The notes: generated from the letters alone by a model not told the origin. DNA of 21,377 bases from an uncultured Paraprevotella sp. (GCA_910584955.1 CAJUDC010000032.1:1-21377), one strand, 5' to 3'; numbered from the stretch's first letter, positions 1 to 8,637 are shown. A program made the numbers and translations.

Positions 1-136
1 GCAAACAGTCTTCGGCCTGCTTCAGACTATCGGCAGCCATGGCCTCCAGTCCTTGCCGCACATAGTCATCGTAGGTCTGTGCACCGGCGGTTCCTCCCGG
101 CAGGCACAGCGCAAAAGCGATCAGGATCTTCTTCAT
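1..136 (-). CDS. Secreted protein, probably TPR family (N-terminal 45 residues only)
   Basis: Only the first 45 codons lie in the window; the gene runs off the left edge. It begins MKKILIAFALCLPGG and has a basic n-region, a hydrophobic core and an AQ cleavage site near residues 20-21, so it is exported. The mature part (YDDYVRQGLEAMAADSLKQA) has the spacing of hydrophobic and small residues seen at the start of Bacteroides tetratricopeptide-repeat proteins, but one partial repeat cannot prove the family. A good promoter sits about 55 bases upstream at 191-220. It is transcribed in the same direction as the DXS-like gene but separated from it by a terminator, so it is probably its own unit. 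The export signal is well supported; the TPR assignment is a guess. Confidence 0.55.
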   Translation of the reverse strand, partial: MKKILIAFALCLPGGTAGAQTYDDYVRQGLEAMAADSLKQAEDCL

Positions 137-190
137 AAAACAGGATTTTTCGGCGGGGCACAAACACGGACGGCCCGCAACGTCCGGCTG

Positions 191-220
191 CAAAATTAGA
201 AAAAGCCGTGCATTTGCAAA
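191..220 (-). promoter_or_regulatory. Bacteroides-type promoter of the truncated secreted-protein gene
   Basis: On the minus strand the -7 box TAATTTTG (191-198) matches TAnnTTTG exactly. A TTTG -33 box lies at 217-220 with an 18-base spacer, close to the usual 19-21. The start codon is at 136. Confidence 0.5.
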
Positions 221-258
221 AGCATAGGTACGTTTTTATCGACCGAAAGCATAAAAAG

Positions 259-290
259 AAGTCCGCATACTGGTATCGGCATGCGGACTT
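259..290 (-). terminator. Rho-independent terminator after the DXS-like gene
   Basis: A perfect 10-bp inverted repeat (AAGTCCGCAT, 259-268, and its complement, 281-290) with a 12-base loop lies 25 bases beyond the stop codon of the DXS-like gene. On the minus strand the stem is followed by CTTTTTATG, a T-tract in the correct orientation. Confidence 0.75.
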
Positions 291-314
291 ACCTTTATTT
301 TCTCCCGCAATCGG

Positions 315-2072
315 TTACAGCAGATTTTCAACGTCGGCCACAATCTGCTCTTCCGTCAGACGGTTGGCTCGCAGCACCTCCTGCACATCGTAACGGTCGA
401 TAAACTCCTTGCGTACGCCGTAGTTCATCACTTTCATATCCGTCGGACCGTAGAAACGGGCTATCTTCTCGCCGAATCCACCGTCGAGCACGCCGTCTTC
501 GAGCGTCACCACCACCCGATGGTTTTCCTGCAAACTCCGCATCAAAGCTTCATCCACCCCTGTCGTGTAGCGCGGATTTATCAGTGTAGCTTCTACTCCG
601 CAGCATTCTTTCAACCGGTCGGCCACAGCCTCTCCCAATGCAAACAGGTTGCCCAAAGCCAGGACGGCAACCTCCGAACCGGCACGAACCGTGTGATACA
701 CATTCAGTCTGCCGTAATCGGCTTTCTCCGTATCTCCGCCGTCCCAGGTCCCTCCGGCCGGCACGCGGATGGCCACCGGATGTTCGTTCTGCCGCAGGCT
801 CCATTCCAGCATAGCCAGATACTCGTCCTTACCGGTAGGCGCCAGGTAGACCATATTCGGTATGTTGCTTATCAAAGGAATATCGAACAGACAAAGATGG
901 GTGACGTCGTTCATGGTGGACAACGAACCGCCGAACACGAGCAGAACGGCGGGGTTGCGGTTGATGCAGAGGTCTTGCGAAAGCTGGTCGTACGCCCGCT
1001 GGACGAACGTACTGTACACTCCGAAAACCGGTTTGGCTCCGGCAGCGGCAATTCCCGAAGCCATGGCTACGGCGTGTTCCTCGGCAATGCCTACGTCCAC
1101 AAACTGGCGACCGGCCTTCGCACGGCGTTCCGGCGTAAAACCGATCAGGGCCGGAGTGCCGGCAGTGATCGCCACCAGCCGGTCGTCTTCACGCATCTTG
1201 TCCAGCAGATATTCAGCCGTAAGCGTTCCGTAGTCTTTCCCTCCGCCGGATGCAGCAGCAGACATGCCGGTCTGCACATCGAAAGGCGCACAGTAATGCC
1301 ATTGCTCTTTGTGCTGCTCCGCCGGCAGATAGCCTTTTCCCTTTTGGGTGTTGATGTGCACCACCACTGGGTGCCTGGTGTCTTTCACGGCGGCGAACGC
1401 CTCGATGAGAGCCTCCACGTTGTTGCCCTCCTTCACATATCGGTAGTCCAGCCCCATCGCTTTGAAAAAGTTGCAGGGACATTGTCCGTCGCTTTCCCGC
1501 AGTTCTTGCAGATTACGGTAAAGGCCGCCGTGGTTTTCGGCTATGGACATCTGATTGTCATTCACCACGATAATCATGTTTGTACCCAATTCCGCCACAT
1601 AGTCCAGCCCTTCGAAAGCTTCTCCTCCGCCGAGCGAGCCGTCACCGATAACGGCGATGATATTCTCCCGTCCGCCCATCAGATCGCGCCCTTTGGCCAG
1701 ACCGCCGGCCAGACTGACCGACGTAGAAGTATGTCCTATGACAAAGAAATCGTGTTCGCTCTCACCGGGTTCGGAATACCCGGACACGTCGTCGTAAGCC
1801 TCGGGACGCAAAAAGGCATCCTTCCGACCGGTAAGCATCTTGTGTACATAGCTCTGATGCGACACGTCGAATACAATCTTATCGTGCGGGGAGTCGAACA
1901 CGAAATGCAGCGCAACCGTAGCTTCTACCATACCGAAATTAGGACCGAAATGACCACCGTGCGCACTGAGTTTGTTCAGCAACGCGGTACGGATTTCCCC
2001 ACTCAAGGCCGTCAGTTCGACCGGTGAAAGCCGCTTTACGTCGGCAGGCGTTTGAATCTGTTCAATATACAT
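315..2072 (-). CDS. 1-deoxy-D-xylulose-5-phosphate synthase-like transketolase-family enzyme
   Basis: This is a thiamine-diphosphate enzyme of the DXS/transketolase family, 585 residues against about 620-640 for canonical DXS. Visible family features are H41 in GGHFGPNFG (E. coli H49), H73 in VSHQ, the ThDP/Mg motif GDGSLGGG at 143-150 closing with NDNQMS at 171-176, E331 in IAEEHAV (E. coli E370), STFVQRAYDQ at 354-363, H392 (E. coli H431) and R436 (E. coli R478). What departs from DXS is the segment that normally reads DRAGxVGxDGxTH. Here it is VFGGSLSTMNDVTH (379-392), so the phosphate-binding Arg (R420 in E. coli) is absent and the position of D427 is Asn388. The fold is secure, but DXS activity is not: it may use another 2-oxoacid/aldehyde pair. 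It has its own promoter and terminators on both sides and is not part of the leu operon. Databases are likely to label it dxs. Confidence 0.8.
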   Translation of the reverse strand: MYIEQIQTPADVKRLSPVELTALSGEIRTALLNKLSAHGGHFGPNFGMVEATVALHFVFDSPHDKIVFDVSHQSYVHKMLTGRKDAFLRPEAYDDVSGYSEPGESEHDFFVIGHTSTSVSLAGGLAKGRDLMGGRENIIAVIGDGSLGGGEAFEGLDYVAELGTNMIIVVNDNQMSIAENHGGLYRNLQELRESDGQCPCNFFKAMGLDYRYVKEGNNVEALIEAFAAVKDTRHPVVVHINTQKGKGYLPAEQHKEQWHYCAPFDVQTGMSAAASGGGKDYGTLTAEYLLDKMREDDRLVAITAGTPALIGFTPERRAKAGRQFVDVGIAEEHAVAMASGIAAAGAKPVFGVYSTFVQRAYDQLSQDLCINRNPAVLLVFGGSLSTMNDVTHLCLFDIPLISNIPNMVYLAPTGKDEYLAMLEWSLRQNEHPVAIRVPAGGTWDGGDTEKADYGRLNVYHTVRAGSEVAVLALGNLFALGEAVADRLKECCGVEATLINPRYTTGVDEALMRSLQENHRVVVTLEDGVLDGGFGEKIARFYGPTDMKVMNYGVRKEFIDRYDVQEVLRANRLTEEQIVADVENLL

Positions 2073-2101
2073 ATATCTTTTGTTTTTAGAATTCGTATGT
2101 G

Positions 2102-2109
2102 CAAAGATA
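2102..2109 (-). promoter_or_regulatory. Promoter -7 box of the DXS-like gene
   Basis: TATCTTTG on the minus strand is an exact TAnnTTTG box 29 bases upstream of the start codon at 2072. No convincing -33 TTTG is present at the standard spacing. Together with the upstream terminator it indicates separate transcription from the leu operon. Confidence 0.55.
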
Positions 2110-2187
2110 CAGCGAAAAACAAAAACAGTCCATACCTTGATTACAGATTCCCGTCTCTCTACTCATTTTTCCTTTAGTCACCAAAAA

Positions 2188-2216
2188 GGCGGGAACAGTC
2201 TTACACCGTTCCCGCC
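2188..2216 (-). terminator. Rho-independent terminator of the leu operon
   Basis: Perfect 9-bp arms (GGCGGGAAC, 2188-2196, with its complement, 2208-2216) and an 11-base loop, followed on the minus strand by TTTTTGG. It lies 27 bases after the leuB stop codon and closes the operon. Confidence 0.85.
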
Positions 2217-2242
2217 TGCTATAGCGTTCAACCTGCAACGTC

Positions 2243-3304
2243 TCAGGCCTTCCGAATATACTCCACAATCCAGGCGCCGACTTCTTTCGTACCGTATTCG
2301 GCACCGCCTTCCACCTGAATCTCGGGGGTGCGCACATGAGCGTCGAGCGAAGCGTTCACAGCCCGACGGATGAGCGTACCCTCTTCCTTGCAACCGAAGT
2401 ATTCAAAAAGCATGGCCACCGACAGAATCTGCGCCAGCGGATTGGCTATATTCAGCCCTTTGGCCTGAGGCCACGAACCGTGAATAGGCTCAAACACGGG
2501 TGTGTGCTCTCCGGTAGAAGCCGACGGAAGCAGACCCATCGAACCGGTGATGCAGGAACCTTCGTCGGTCAGAATATCGCCAAATGTATTTTCCGTCACC
2601 ATGACATCAAAGAATTTAGGCTCTTGGATCATACGCATGGCGGCGTTGTCCACGTACATATAATCCGTCTGCACTTCGGGATAGTCGGGAGCCATCTCTT
2701 TTGCCACCTGTCTCCACAGTCTACTGGATGCCAGCACATTGGCCTTGTCCACCACCGTCAGGTGCTTGTTGCGTCGCATGGCATACTCATAAGCGACCTT
2801 CAGGATACGTTCGATCTCGGGCCGGGTATAGGCATTGGTGTCGTAAGCCCTTTCATTGTCCTGATACTTCTCCCCGAAATACATACCTCCGGTAAGTTCC
2901 CGGATGCAGATGAAATCGGCTCCCCGTACCAGCTCGTCTTTCAAGGGCGATTTGTGCACCAGGCAGTCAAACGTCTCTACCGGACGGATATTGGCAAAGA
3001 GCCCCAGCTTCTTCCGCATCGCCAGCAAGCCCTGCTCGGGACGAACCTTGGCTGTAGGGTTATTGTCGAATTTCGGATCTCCTACGGCAGAAAAGAGCAC
3101 GGCATCCGCCTGCATACAAGTCTGATAGGTTTCTTCAGGAAAAGGATCACCCACCTTGTCGATGGCATCCGCTCCGCAAATCGCATAACTGTAGGTTACT
3201 GAATGACCGAATTTCTCGCATACGGCGGACATCACATCCACCCCCTGCCGGGAAATCTCCGGTCCGATGCCATCACCTGGCAATACGGCAATTCTAAAAT
3301 TCAT
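2243..3304 (-). CDS. leuB: 3-isopropylmalate dehydrogenase
   Basis: Cytosolic NAD-dependent beta-decarboxylating dehydrogenase that converts 3-isopropylmalate to 2-oxoisocaproate, the third step of leucine synthesis. In the citramalate route the same type of enzyme oxidises 3-methylmalate to 2-oxobutyrate. The 353-residue length is normal. Visible motifs are LPGDGIGPE at 8-16, substrate arginines R97, R107 and R135 (RELTGGMYFG, 135-144), catalytic Y142 and K187, the Mg ligands in the region D219/D243/D247, the family signature NTFGDILTDEGS at 239-250, and the NAD-binding EPIHGS at 272-277. It is the last gene of the operon, 28 bases after cimA and just before the operon terminator. Confidence 0.97.
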   Translation of the reverse strand: MNFRIAVLPGDGIGPEISRQGVDVMSAVCEKFGHSVTYSYAICGADAIDKVGDPFPEETYQTCMQADAVLFSAVGDPKFDNNPTAKVRPEQGLLAMRKKLGLFANIRPVETFDCLVHKSPLKDELVRGADFICIRELTGGMYFGEKYQDNERAYDTNAYTRPEIERILKVAYEYAMRRNKHLTVVDKANVLASSRLWRQVAKEMAPDYPEVQTDYMYVDNAAMRMIQEPKFFDVMVTENTFGDILTDEGSCITGSMGLLPSASTGEHTPVFEPIHGSWPQAKGLNIANPLAQILSVAMLFEYFGCKEEGTLIRRAVNASLDAHVRTPEIQVEGGAEYGTKEVGAWIVEYIRKA

Positions 3305-3332
3305 TGTTCTTCGTATTTAAAGTTTATAGTTT

Positions 3333-4880
3333 TCATACCGGTTTTGCATAGTCCTTTTCAATCTGGTTGAGCATCCTGATAGTGGCTTTAATGGCCGCCT
3401 CCGTCTGGTCGCCGTCCAGACCACGCGTGCGCCATTCCCGGTCCTTCCACACCCACGTGATGGTAGTCTGAACCAAAGCGTCGGTGCGTCCGCCTCGCGG
3501 AATGGTCACGACATAATTGCTCAACATAGGAAAATCACGCATCAGTTTTTGCTTATAAATATGGCGCGTAGCGCGCATAAAAGCATCAAATTGTCCGTCG
3601 CCCAAAGCGTTTTCCTCATAGGCCTCACCGTTGATTTCGAGTTTCACACTGGCTACCGGCCTCAGCCCGTAAGCTTTGGTTACTACGTAACTCAACAGGC
3701 GCACGTTGTCTTCAACAGTGGTGTGTTTCAGAACATCCGCCACGATGAAAGGCAAGTCATCCTGTGTGATAAGCTCTTTCTTGTCGCCCAGTTCGATGAT
3801 GCGGTCCGTCACCCGTTTAGTCTGCTCCAAGGTCAGTTTCAGGCCCTGTTCTTCCAGATTCTTCAGGATATTGGCCTTTCCGCTGTTCTTGCCTAAAGCA
3901 TATTCCCGTTTGCGACCGAACCGCTCCGGCAGCAAGGCATTGCAGTACAGGTTATCCTTGTTGTCGCCGTCGGCATGCACACCGGCCACCTGCGTAAACA
4001 CGTTCTCGCCCGTTATAGGCTGGTTGGGCGGGATAGCGATGCCGGAATAATCCTCCACCAAGCGGCTCACCTCATTCAAACGGCTCTCGTCAAGCATCGT
4101 ACGTGCGTTAAACTGGTCTTTCAGGATGGCCTGCACACTGGCCAGCGGTGCATTGCCGGCCCGCTCACCCAGGCCGTTCACAGCCGTATGTATGCCCCGA
4201 CAACCGCCCAATACGGCAGCCAGCACATTGGAAATGGCGAGATCATAATCGTTGTGGGCATGGAAATCGAAATGCAGATGCGGGTAACGGCGCACCATCC
4301 GGCGCATATAAACGAGCAAGTCGCGCGGATTAAGTATACCCAATGTGTCGGGCAACATGAACCGTTTCACCGACGTATGTTGCAAGGCATCTACCAACAG
4401 GAACACGTAATCGGGAGAATCCTTGATGCCGTTGCTCCAGTCTTCCAAGTAGATATTCACCCCGATACCCAACTCATCGGCATAAGCCAGAGAGCGTCGG
4501 ATGTCGGCAATATGTTCTTCCGGGCTCTTCTTGAGTTGTCCGAGGCAATGCCGCAACGAACCCTTGCACAACAAGTTGATGTTCCGGCAACCGCAAGCAT
4601 TGATCCAGTCGAGCGATGTGTGACCGTCTACAAAGCCCAACACCTCCACACGGTGCAGACAACCGGCCTCCTTCGCCCAGCGGCAGATAGACGTTACCGC
4701 CTCCATCTCTCCTTCCGATACCCTGGCGGAGGCCACCTCGATCCGGTCGACATTCAAATCCTGCAACAGGGCACGGGCTATCATCAGTTTTTCGTGAGGC
4801 AAGAAACTGACGCCGCTCGTCTGCTCTCCGTCGCGCAGCGTCGTGTCCATGATCTCCACATTAACCACTCTCTCCGCCAT
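3333..4880 (-). CDS. cimA: (R)-citramalate synthase, Leptospira type (second member of the isopropylmalate synthase family in the operon)
   Basis: Condenses pyruvate with acetyl-CoA to (R)-citramalate, opening the threonine-independent route to 2-oxobutyrate and isoleucine. The 515 residues contain a DRE-TIM barrel (TTLRDGEQ, 13-20; zinc ligands H207 and H209 in FHAHNDYDL; NGLGERAGN, 235-243) and a C-terminal LeuA-type regulatory domain from about residue 390. The residues I recall as the pyruvate pocket of Leptospira interrogans citramalate synthase all occur here at the same numbers: R16, D17, L81, L104, Y144, E146 and T179. Shared stretches include NIYLEDWSNG, VHADGDNKDNLY and LPERFGRKREYALGK. 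The true LeuA in this operon instead has His97 where this protein has the INLL segment. It starts 6 bases after leuD, so translation is probably coupled. Databases often call such proteins 2-isopropylmalate synthase. The family is certain; citramalate specificity is likely. Confidence 0.85.
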   Translation of the reverse strand: MAERVVNVEIMDTTLRDGEQTSGVSFLPHEKLMIARALLQDLNVDRIEVASARVSEGEMEAVTSICRWAKEAGCLHRVEVLGFVDGHTSLDWINACGCRNINLLCKGSLRHCLGQLKKSPEEHIADIRRSLAYADELGIGVNIYLEDWSNGIKDSPDYVFLLVDALQHTSVKRFMLPDTLGILNPRDLLVYMRRMVRRYPHLHFDFHAHNDYDLAISNVLAAVLGGCRGIHTAVNGLGERAGNAPLASVQAILKDQFNARTMLDESRLNEVSRLVEDYSGIAIPPNQPITGENVFTQVAGVHADGDNKDNLYCNALLPERFGRKREYALGKNSGKANILKNLEEQGLKLTLEQTKRVTDRIIELGDKKELITQDDLPFIVADVLKHTTVEDNVRLLSYVVTKAYGLRPVASVKLEINGEAYEENALGDGQFDAFMRATRHIYKQKLMRDFPMLSNYVVTIPRGGRTDALVQTTITWVWKDREWRTRGLDGDQTEAAIKATIRMLNQIEKDYAKPV

Positions 4881-4886
4881 CTTATT

Positions 4887-5489
4887 TCAGAAGGATGAAT
4901 TACGCTCTTCCCATGCCTCGATCTTGCCCTTGTTCTCCAGCAAGAAGTCAATATCGTCGAGTGCATTCATCAGGCAATATTTTTTATACCCGTTAATCTC
5001 GAATCTCTCGCTCCGCCCGGTAGCTTTGTTCGTAACCGTCTGGTTCGGCACATCTACCTCGACCTGCATCGCGGGGTCGGTCTTGATACTGGCAAACAGC
5101 TCAGCCAGAAAATCCTCGCTCACCACCACAGGCAGCACAAAGTTATTCAATTCGTTGTTCTTGTGAATATCGGCAAAAAAACTGCTGATCACCACCCGAA
5201 AACCGTATCCGGCTATGGCCCACGCCGCATGCTCGCGACTGGATCCGCTGCCGAAGTTCTTACCGGCCACCAGAATCTCACCCTTATACGTCGGATCGTT
5301 CAATACAAACTCCTTATTCAGTGTACCGTCGGCATGATAACGCCAGTCGCGGAACAGGTTCTCGCCGAAAAACTTCTCTTCCTTTGTAGTCGCTTTCAAA
5401 AAACGCGCCGGAATGATCTGATCGGTATCCACATTCTCCAACGGAAGGGGTACACACGTGCTGGTAATTATATCGAATTTCTGTTTCAT
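4887..5489 (-). CDS. leuD: 3-isopropylmalate dehydratase small subunit
   Basis: Swivelling small subunit that pairs with LeuC to isomerise 2- to 3-isopropylmalate; it probably also handles citramalate in this operon. Its 200 residues are normal length. Visible features are VDTDQIIPARF at 20-30, the substrate-binding loop GSGSSREHAAWA at 80-91, and SSFFADIHKNNELNN at 102-116, all typical of LeuD rather than the fused aconitases. The start at 5489 is 18 bases after leuC, and the stop is 6 bases before cimA. Confidence 0.97.
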   Translation of the reverse strand: MKQKFDIITSTCVPLPLENVDTDQIIPARFLKATTKEEKFFGENLFRDWRYHADGTLNKEFVLNDPTYKGEILVAGKNFGSGSSREHAAWAIAGYGFRVVISSFFADIHKNNELNNFVLPVVVSEDFLAELFASIKTDPAMQVEVDVPNQTVTNKATGRSERFEINGYKKYCLMNALDDIDFLLENKGKIEAWEERNSSF

Positions 5490-5507
5490 GTTTTATTCCT
5501 CCTTGTA

Positions 5508-6905
5508 TTATAATAATGTGCGGGGATCCGTTATCATCCCGGTAACAGCAGCAGCGGCAGCCACCAGCGGACTGGCCAGTACGGTACGTGCCCCCGGACC
5601 CTGGCGCCCCTCGAAATTACGGTTGGATGTAGAAACCGCCAACTTACCGCCGGGGATCTTGTCGTCGTTCATCGCCAGACAGGCCGAGCAACCGGGCTGA
5701 CGAAGTTCGAAACCGGCCTCCTCAAAGACCTTATCCAATCCTTCGGCCTTGATCTGTTCGGCCACCATCCACGAACCGGGTACCAACCAGCAGATCACAT
5801 CGGCAGCCTTGCGACGCCCCTTGACAATGGAGGCAAACGCCCGGAAATCTTCTATACGACCGTTCGTACAGGAGCCGCAGAAAACATAATCCACCGGAGT
5901 TCCCAGCAAACACTGACCGGGTTCAAACCCCATATAGTCGAGCGACTTACGATAGGAAGCCTGCCCGGCAACCGGCACGGTATCCAGCGCCGGGATGCAC
6001 CGGCTTATGCCCATCCCCATACCGGGGTTGGTGCCATACGTCACCATCGGCTCGATGTCGGCGGCATCAAACGTCACCTCTTTGTCAAACACGGCATCCT
6101 CACCGCTCTGCAGCGTCTTCCAATATGCCAGTGCTTTCTCCCATTCCTCGCCTTTCGGAGCGTATTCACGCCCTTTGATGTATTCGAACGTCACTTCATC
6201 CGGCGCAATAAAACCGCCTCTGGCTCCCATTTCGATAGACAGATTGCACAGCGTAAGACGGCCTTCCATCATCAGACTTTTCACAACCGGACCTGCGTAT
6301 TCTACAAAATAGCCTGTGGCACCGGAGGTCGTCATCCGGCTCATGATGTACAAAGCCACATCTTTTGCCGTCACTCCCTTGCCCAGCGTTCCATTCACCG
6401 AGATACGCATGGATTTGGGTTTCTGCTGCAAAATACACTGTGAGGCCATCACCATCTCCACCTCCGACGTGCCGATACCGAAAGCAACGGCGCCCATCGC
6501 TCCGTGTGTAGACGTATGCGAGTCACCGCACACAATGGTCATCCCCGGCAAGGACAATCCCCGTTCCGGTCCCACCACATGAATAATACCGTTCTTCGGA
6601 TGCATCATGCCGAAATGTGCCAGACCGAAGTCAGCCGCATTCCTCGACAGCGTGTCCACCTGGGTTTTGCTAACCGGATCTTCAATGGGCTTATCCTGAT
6701 CGTGCGTTGGCGTGTTATGGTCAGGCATACAATAAATATGGTCGGGACGGAAACATTTCAAGCCGCGCGCCCGCATGCCCGCAAATGCCTGCGGACTGGT
6801 TACCTCATGACAATAAAGTCTGTCGATATACAATTGTGTCGGGCCGTCGGGCACGTTCTGCACCACATGACGGTCCCAGATCTTGTCGAAAAGCGTATTT
6901 GCCAT
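5508..6905 (-). CDS. leuC: 3-isopropylmalate dehydratase large subunit
   Basis: Catalytic subunit of isopropylmalate isomerase, an aconitase-family enzyme with a [4Fe-4S] cluster. It has 465 residues, the length of bacterial LeuC. The cluster ligands are C346 (CGSCTNGR), C406 and C409 (GCSACLAMN). Other family signatures are PDHNTPTHDQ at 61-70, CGDSHTSTHGAMG at 126-138, GTSEVE at 145-150, and STSNRNFEGRQG at 425-436. It follows leuA by 23 bases and is followed by its partner leuD. Confidence 0.97.
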   Translation of the reverse strand: MANTLFDKIWDRHVVQNVPDGPTQLYIDRLYCHEVTSPQAFAGMRARGLKCFRPDHIYCMPDHNTPTHDQDKPIEDPVSKTQVDTLSRNAADFGLAHFGMMHPKNGIIHVVGPERGLSLPGMTIVCGDSHTSTHGAMGAVAFGIGTSEVEMVMASQCILQQKPKSMRISVNGTLGKGVTAKDVALYIMSRMTTSGATGYFVEYAGPVVKSLMMEGRLTLCNLSIEMGARGGFIAPDEVTFEYIKGREYAPKGEEWEKALAYWKTLQSGEDAVFDKEVTFDAADIEPMVTYGTNPGMGMGISRCIPALDTVPVAGQASYRKSLDYMGFEPGQCLLGTPVDYVFCGSCTNGRIEDFRAFASIVKGRRKAADVICWLVPGSWMVAEQIKAEGLDKVFEEAGFELRQPGCSACLAMNDDKIPGGKLAVSTSNRNFEGRQGPGARTVLASPLVAAAAAVTGMITDPRTLL

Positions 6906-6928
6906 ACTGTTATCTGGTTTACTTTGTT

Positions 6929-8431
6929 TTATTTCTTAAATTTGTTGATGCAGTCGATATAGGCCTCTACCGAAGCGGTCACGATATCGGTATTGGCTCC
7001 GAAGCCGTAATACATCACCCCGTCGTACTCCACCTGCATATGTACCTTACCTACATCATCCGATCCCTTGCTGATGGCCTGAATGGTAAATTCCTTAAGC
7101 GTCATGTGTCTTCTGATGATGTTCTTCAACGCTGAAATAGCAGCATCTACCGGACCGTTTCCACTGGCCGAAGCCTCGAACTTCTCCCCGGCAACGTCCA
7201 GACCGATACAAGCCACCGAACGGACGCCCATACCGGTAGTCACTTGCAGGTAATCCAGTTTAACGGCATGAGCAGCCGTACGGTCGGCTCCTGCCAACAT
7301 CAATATATCGTCATCGTTGACCTCTTTCTTCTTGTCGGCCAGGCGCAGAAATGCCTGATAGGTATCATCCAGACGCTCTCCTTCAAGCTCCACACCCAGT
7401 ACGCTCAGGCGGTGCTTCAGTGCCGCCCGACCGCTGCGGGCCGTAAGTACAATGGCGTTGTCGTCGATCCCCACATCCTTCGGATCCATAATCTCATACG
7501 TCTGCACGTTCTTGAGCACACCGTCCTGGTGGATACCGCTGGAATGCGCAAAGGCATTGCGGCCCACAATCGCCTTGTTGGGCTGCACGGGCATGTTCAT
7601 CAACGAGGACACCAGACGGCTTGTAGGATAAATCTTCTGCGTGTTGATGTTCGTCTGCACCTCCAGTCCTTTATGACATTTCAGGATCATGGCCACCTCT
7701 TCGAGCGAAGTATTACCGGCCCGCTCACCGATACCGTTGATGGTCACTTCGGCCTGACGCGCACCGTTCATCACACCGGCAATGGTATTGGCCGTAGCCA
7801 TACCCAGGTCGTTATGACAATGGGTGGAAAGGATCGCCTTTCCGGCTGAAAGCCCGTCCACATGCTCCATCAGATATTTGATTTTTGCCCCGAAGTCCTG
7901 TGGCAGACAATATCCCGTCGTATCGGGTATGTTCACCACCGTGGCCCCGGCTTTTACCACAGCCTCCACCACGCGAGCCAGGTATTCGTTGTCGGTTCTT
8001 CCGGCGTCCTCCGCATAGAACTCCACATCTTCCACCAGACGTTTGGCGTACTTGACTGCCGCTACGGCCCGCTCGATAATCTCCTCGCGGGTGGAGTTGA
8101 ATTTATAGCGGATATGCGAATCCGATGTTCCGATACCCGTATGAATGCGCTTATGCTTGGCATATTGCAATGCCTCGGCAGCTACATCAATATCTTTCGG
8201 CACCGCGCGTGTCAAGGCGCATATCGTGGGCCATGTCACCGCTTTCGATATCTCGATAACCGAGTTGAAATCACCGGGGCTGGAAACCGGAAAGCCGGCT
8301 TCGATCACATCCACCCCCAAAGCCTCCAACTGGCGGGCTACCTGAATCTTTTCCACCGTATTCAACTGGCAACCGGGCACCTGCTCTCCGTCGCGCAGCG
8401 TGGTGTCGAAAATAAATAATCTGTCGCTCAT
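6929..8431 (-). CDS. leuA: 2-isopropylmalate synthase
   Basis: First committed enzyme of leucine synthesis: condenses 2-oxoisovalerate with acetyl-CoA. It has 500 residues with a DRE-TIM barrel (DTTLRDGEQVPG, 9-20, with R13 and D14; IHTGIGTS with H97; zinc ligands H204 and H206 in STHCHNDLG; NGIGERAGNTSL, 232-243) and a C-terminal leucine-feedback domain from about 385 that includes GNGPVDA at 424-430. It is the first structural gene of the operon, 40 bases after the attenuator terminator. The residue aligned with the specificity Ser of E. coli LeuA (FSCEDAGRT) is Tyr139 here (FYAEDAGRT), which I take as lineage variation. Confidence 0.96.
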   Translation of the reverse strand: MSDRLFIFDTTLRDGEQVPGCQLNTVEKIQVARQLEALGVDVIEAGFPVSSPGDFNSVIEISKAVTWPTICALTRAVPKDIDVAAEALQYAKHKRIHTGIGTSDSHIRYKFNSTREEIIERAVAAVKYAKRLVEDVEFYAEDAGRTDNEYLARVVEAVVKAGATVVNIPDTTGYCLPQDFGAKIKYLMEHVDGLSAGKAILSTHCHNDLGMATANTIAGVMNGARQAEVTINGIGERAGNTSLEEVAMILKCHKGLEVQTNINTQKIYPTSRLVSSLMNMPVQPNKAIVGRNAFAHSSGIHQDGVLKNVQTYEIMDPKDVGIDDNAIVLTARSGRAALKHRLSVLGVELEGERLDDTYQAFLRLADKKKEVNDDDILMLAGADRTAAHAVKLDYLQVTTGMGVRSVACIGLDVAGEKFEASASGNGPVDAAISALKNIIRRHMTLKEFTIQAISKGSDDVGKVHMQVEYDGVMYYGFGANTDIVTASVEAYIDCINKFKK

Positions 8432-8471
8432 ATCTTTTTACTTTTATATTATAGCCGCATTTCATTCAAAA

Positions 8472-8505
8472 AGAGCCTTTCACACCAGAAAGTGGGAAAG
8501 GCTCT
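8472..8505 (-). terminator. Attenuator terminator of the leu operon
   Basis: On the minus strand AGAGCCTTTC (8496-8505) pairs perfectly over 10 bp with GAAAGGCTCT (8472-8481) across a 14-base loop, and is followed by TTTTTG. It lies between the leader peptide stop and leuA, so it would stop transcription before the structural genes. The inner pair CTTTC/GAAAG (8477-8481 with 8488-8492) offers an alternative small hairpin. Confidence 0.85.
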
Positions 8506-8526
8506 CATATATTGCTCACAACACTA

Positions 8527-8610
8527 TTACGCACCAACCACACTTCCGACTACCCCACGCAGTCGAATAATCAGCCCGGCCAGCAAAATAGATGTAACAG
8601 CAGTTATCAT
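8527..8610 (-). CDS. Branched-chain amino acid leader peptide (27 residues)
   Basis: A 28-codon frame including the stop begins with ATG at 8610, preceded by a purine-rich AAAAAAGAGATTT that can act as ribosome binding site. The peptide starts MITAVTSILLAGLII and ends GVVGSVVGA. Thirteen of its 27 residues are Ile (4), Leu (4) or Val (5), many in adjacent pairs. It sits between the operon promoter and a terminator hairpin ahead of leuA, the classical arrangement for ribosome-mediated attenuation: stalling at scarce charged tRNA would prevent the terminator and let transcription enter leuA. It presumably has no function beyond being translated. It is too short for most gene finders. That it senses all three amino acids is inference from composition. 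Confidence 0.85.
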   Translation of the reverse strand: MITAVTSILLAGLIIRLRGVVGSVVGA

Positions 8611-8637
8611 AAATCTCTTTTTTCGTTAAAAACGTTG

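Noticed and set aside
519..2027. Long open frame on the plus strand opposite the DXS-like gene
   Set aside because: It is a GC-driven mirror of a clearly real minus-strand gene. The translation is His/Arg-rich with no motif.
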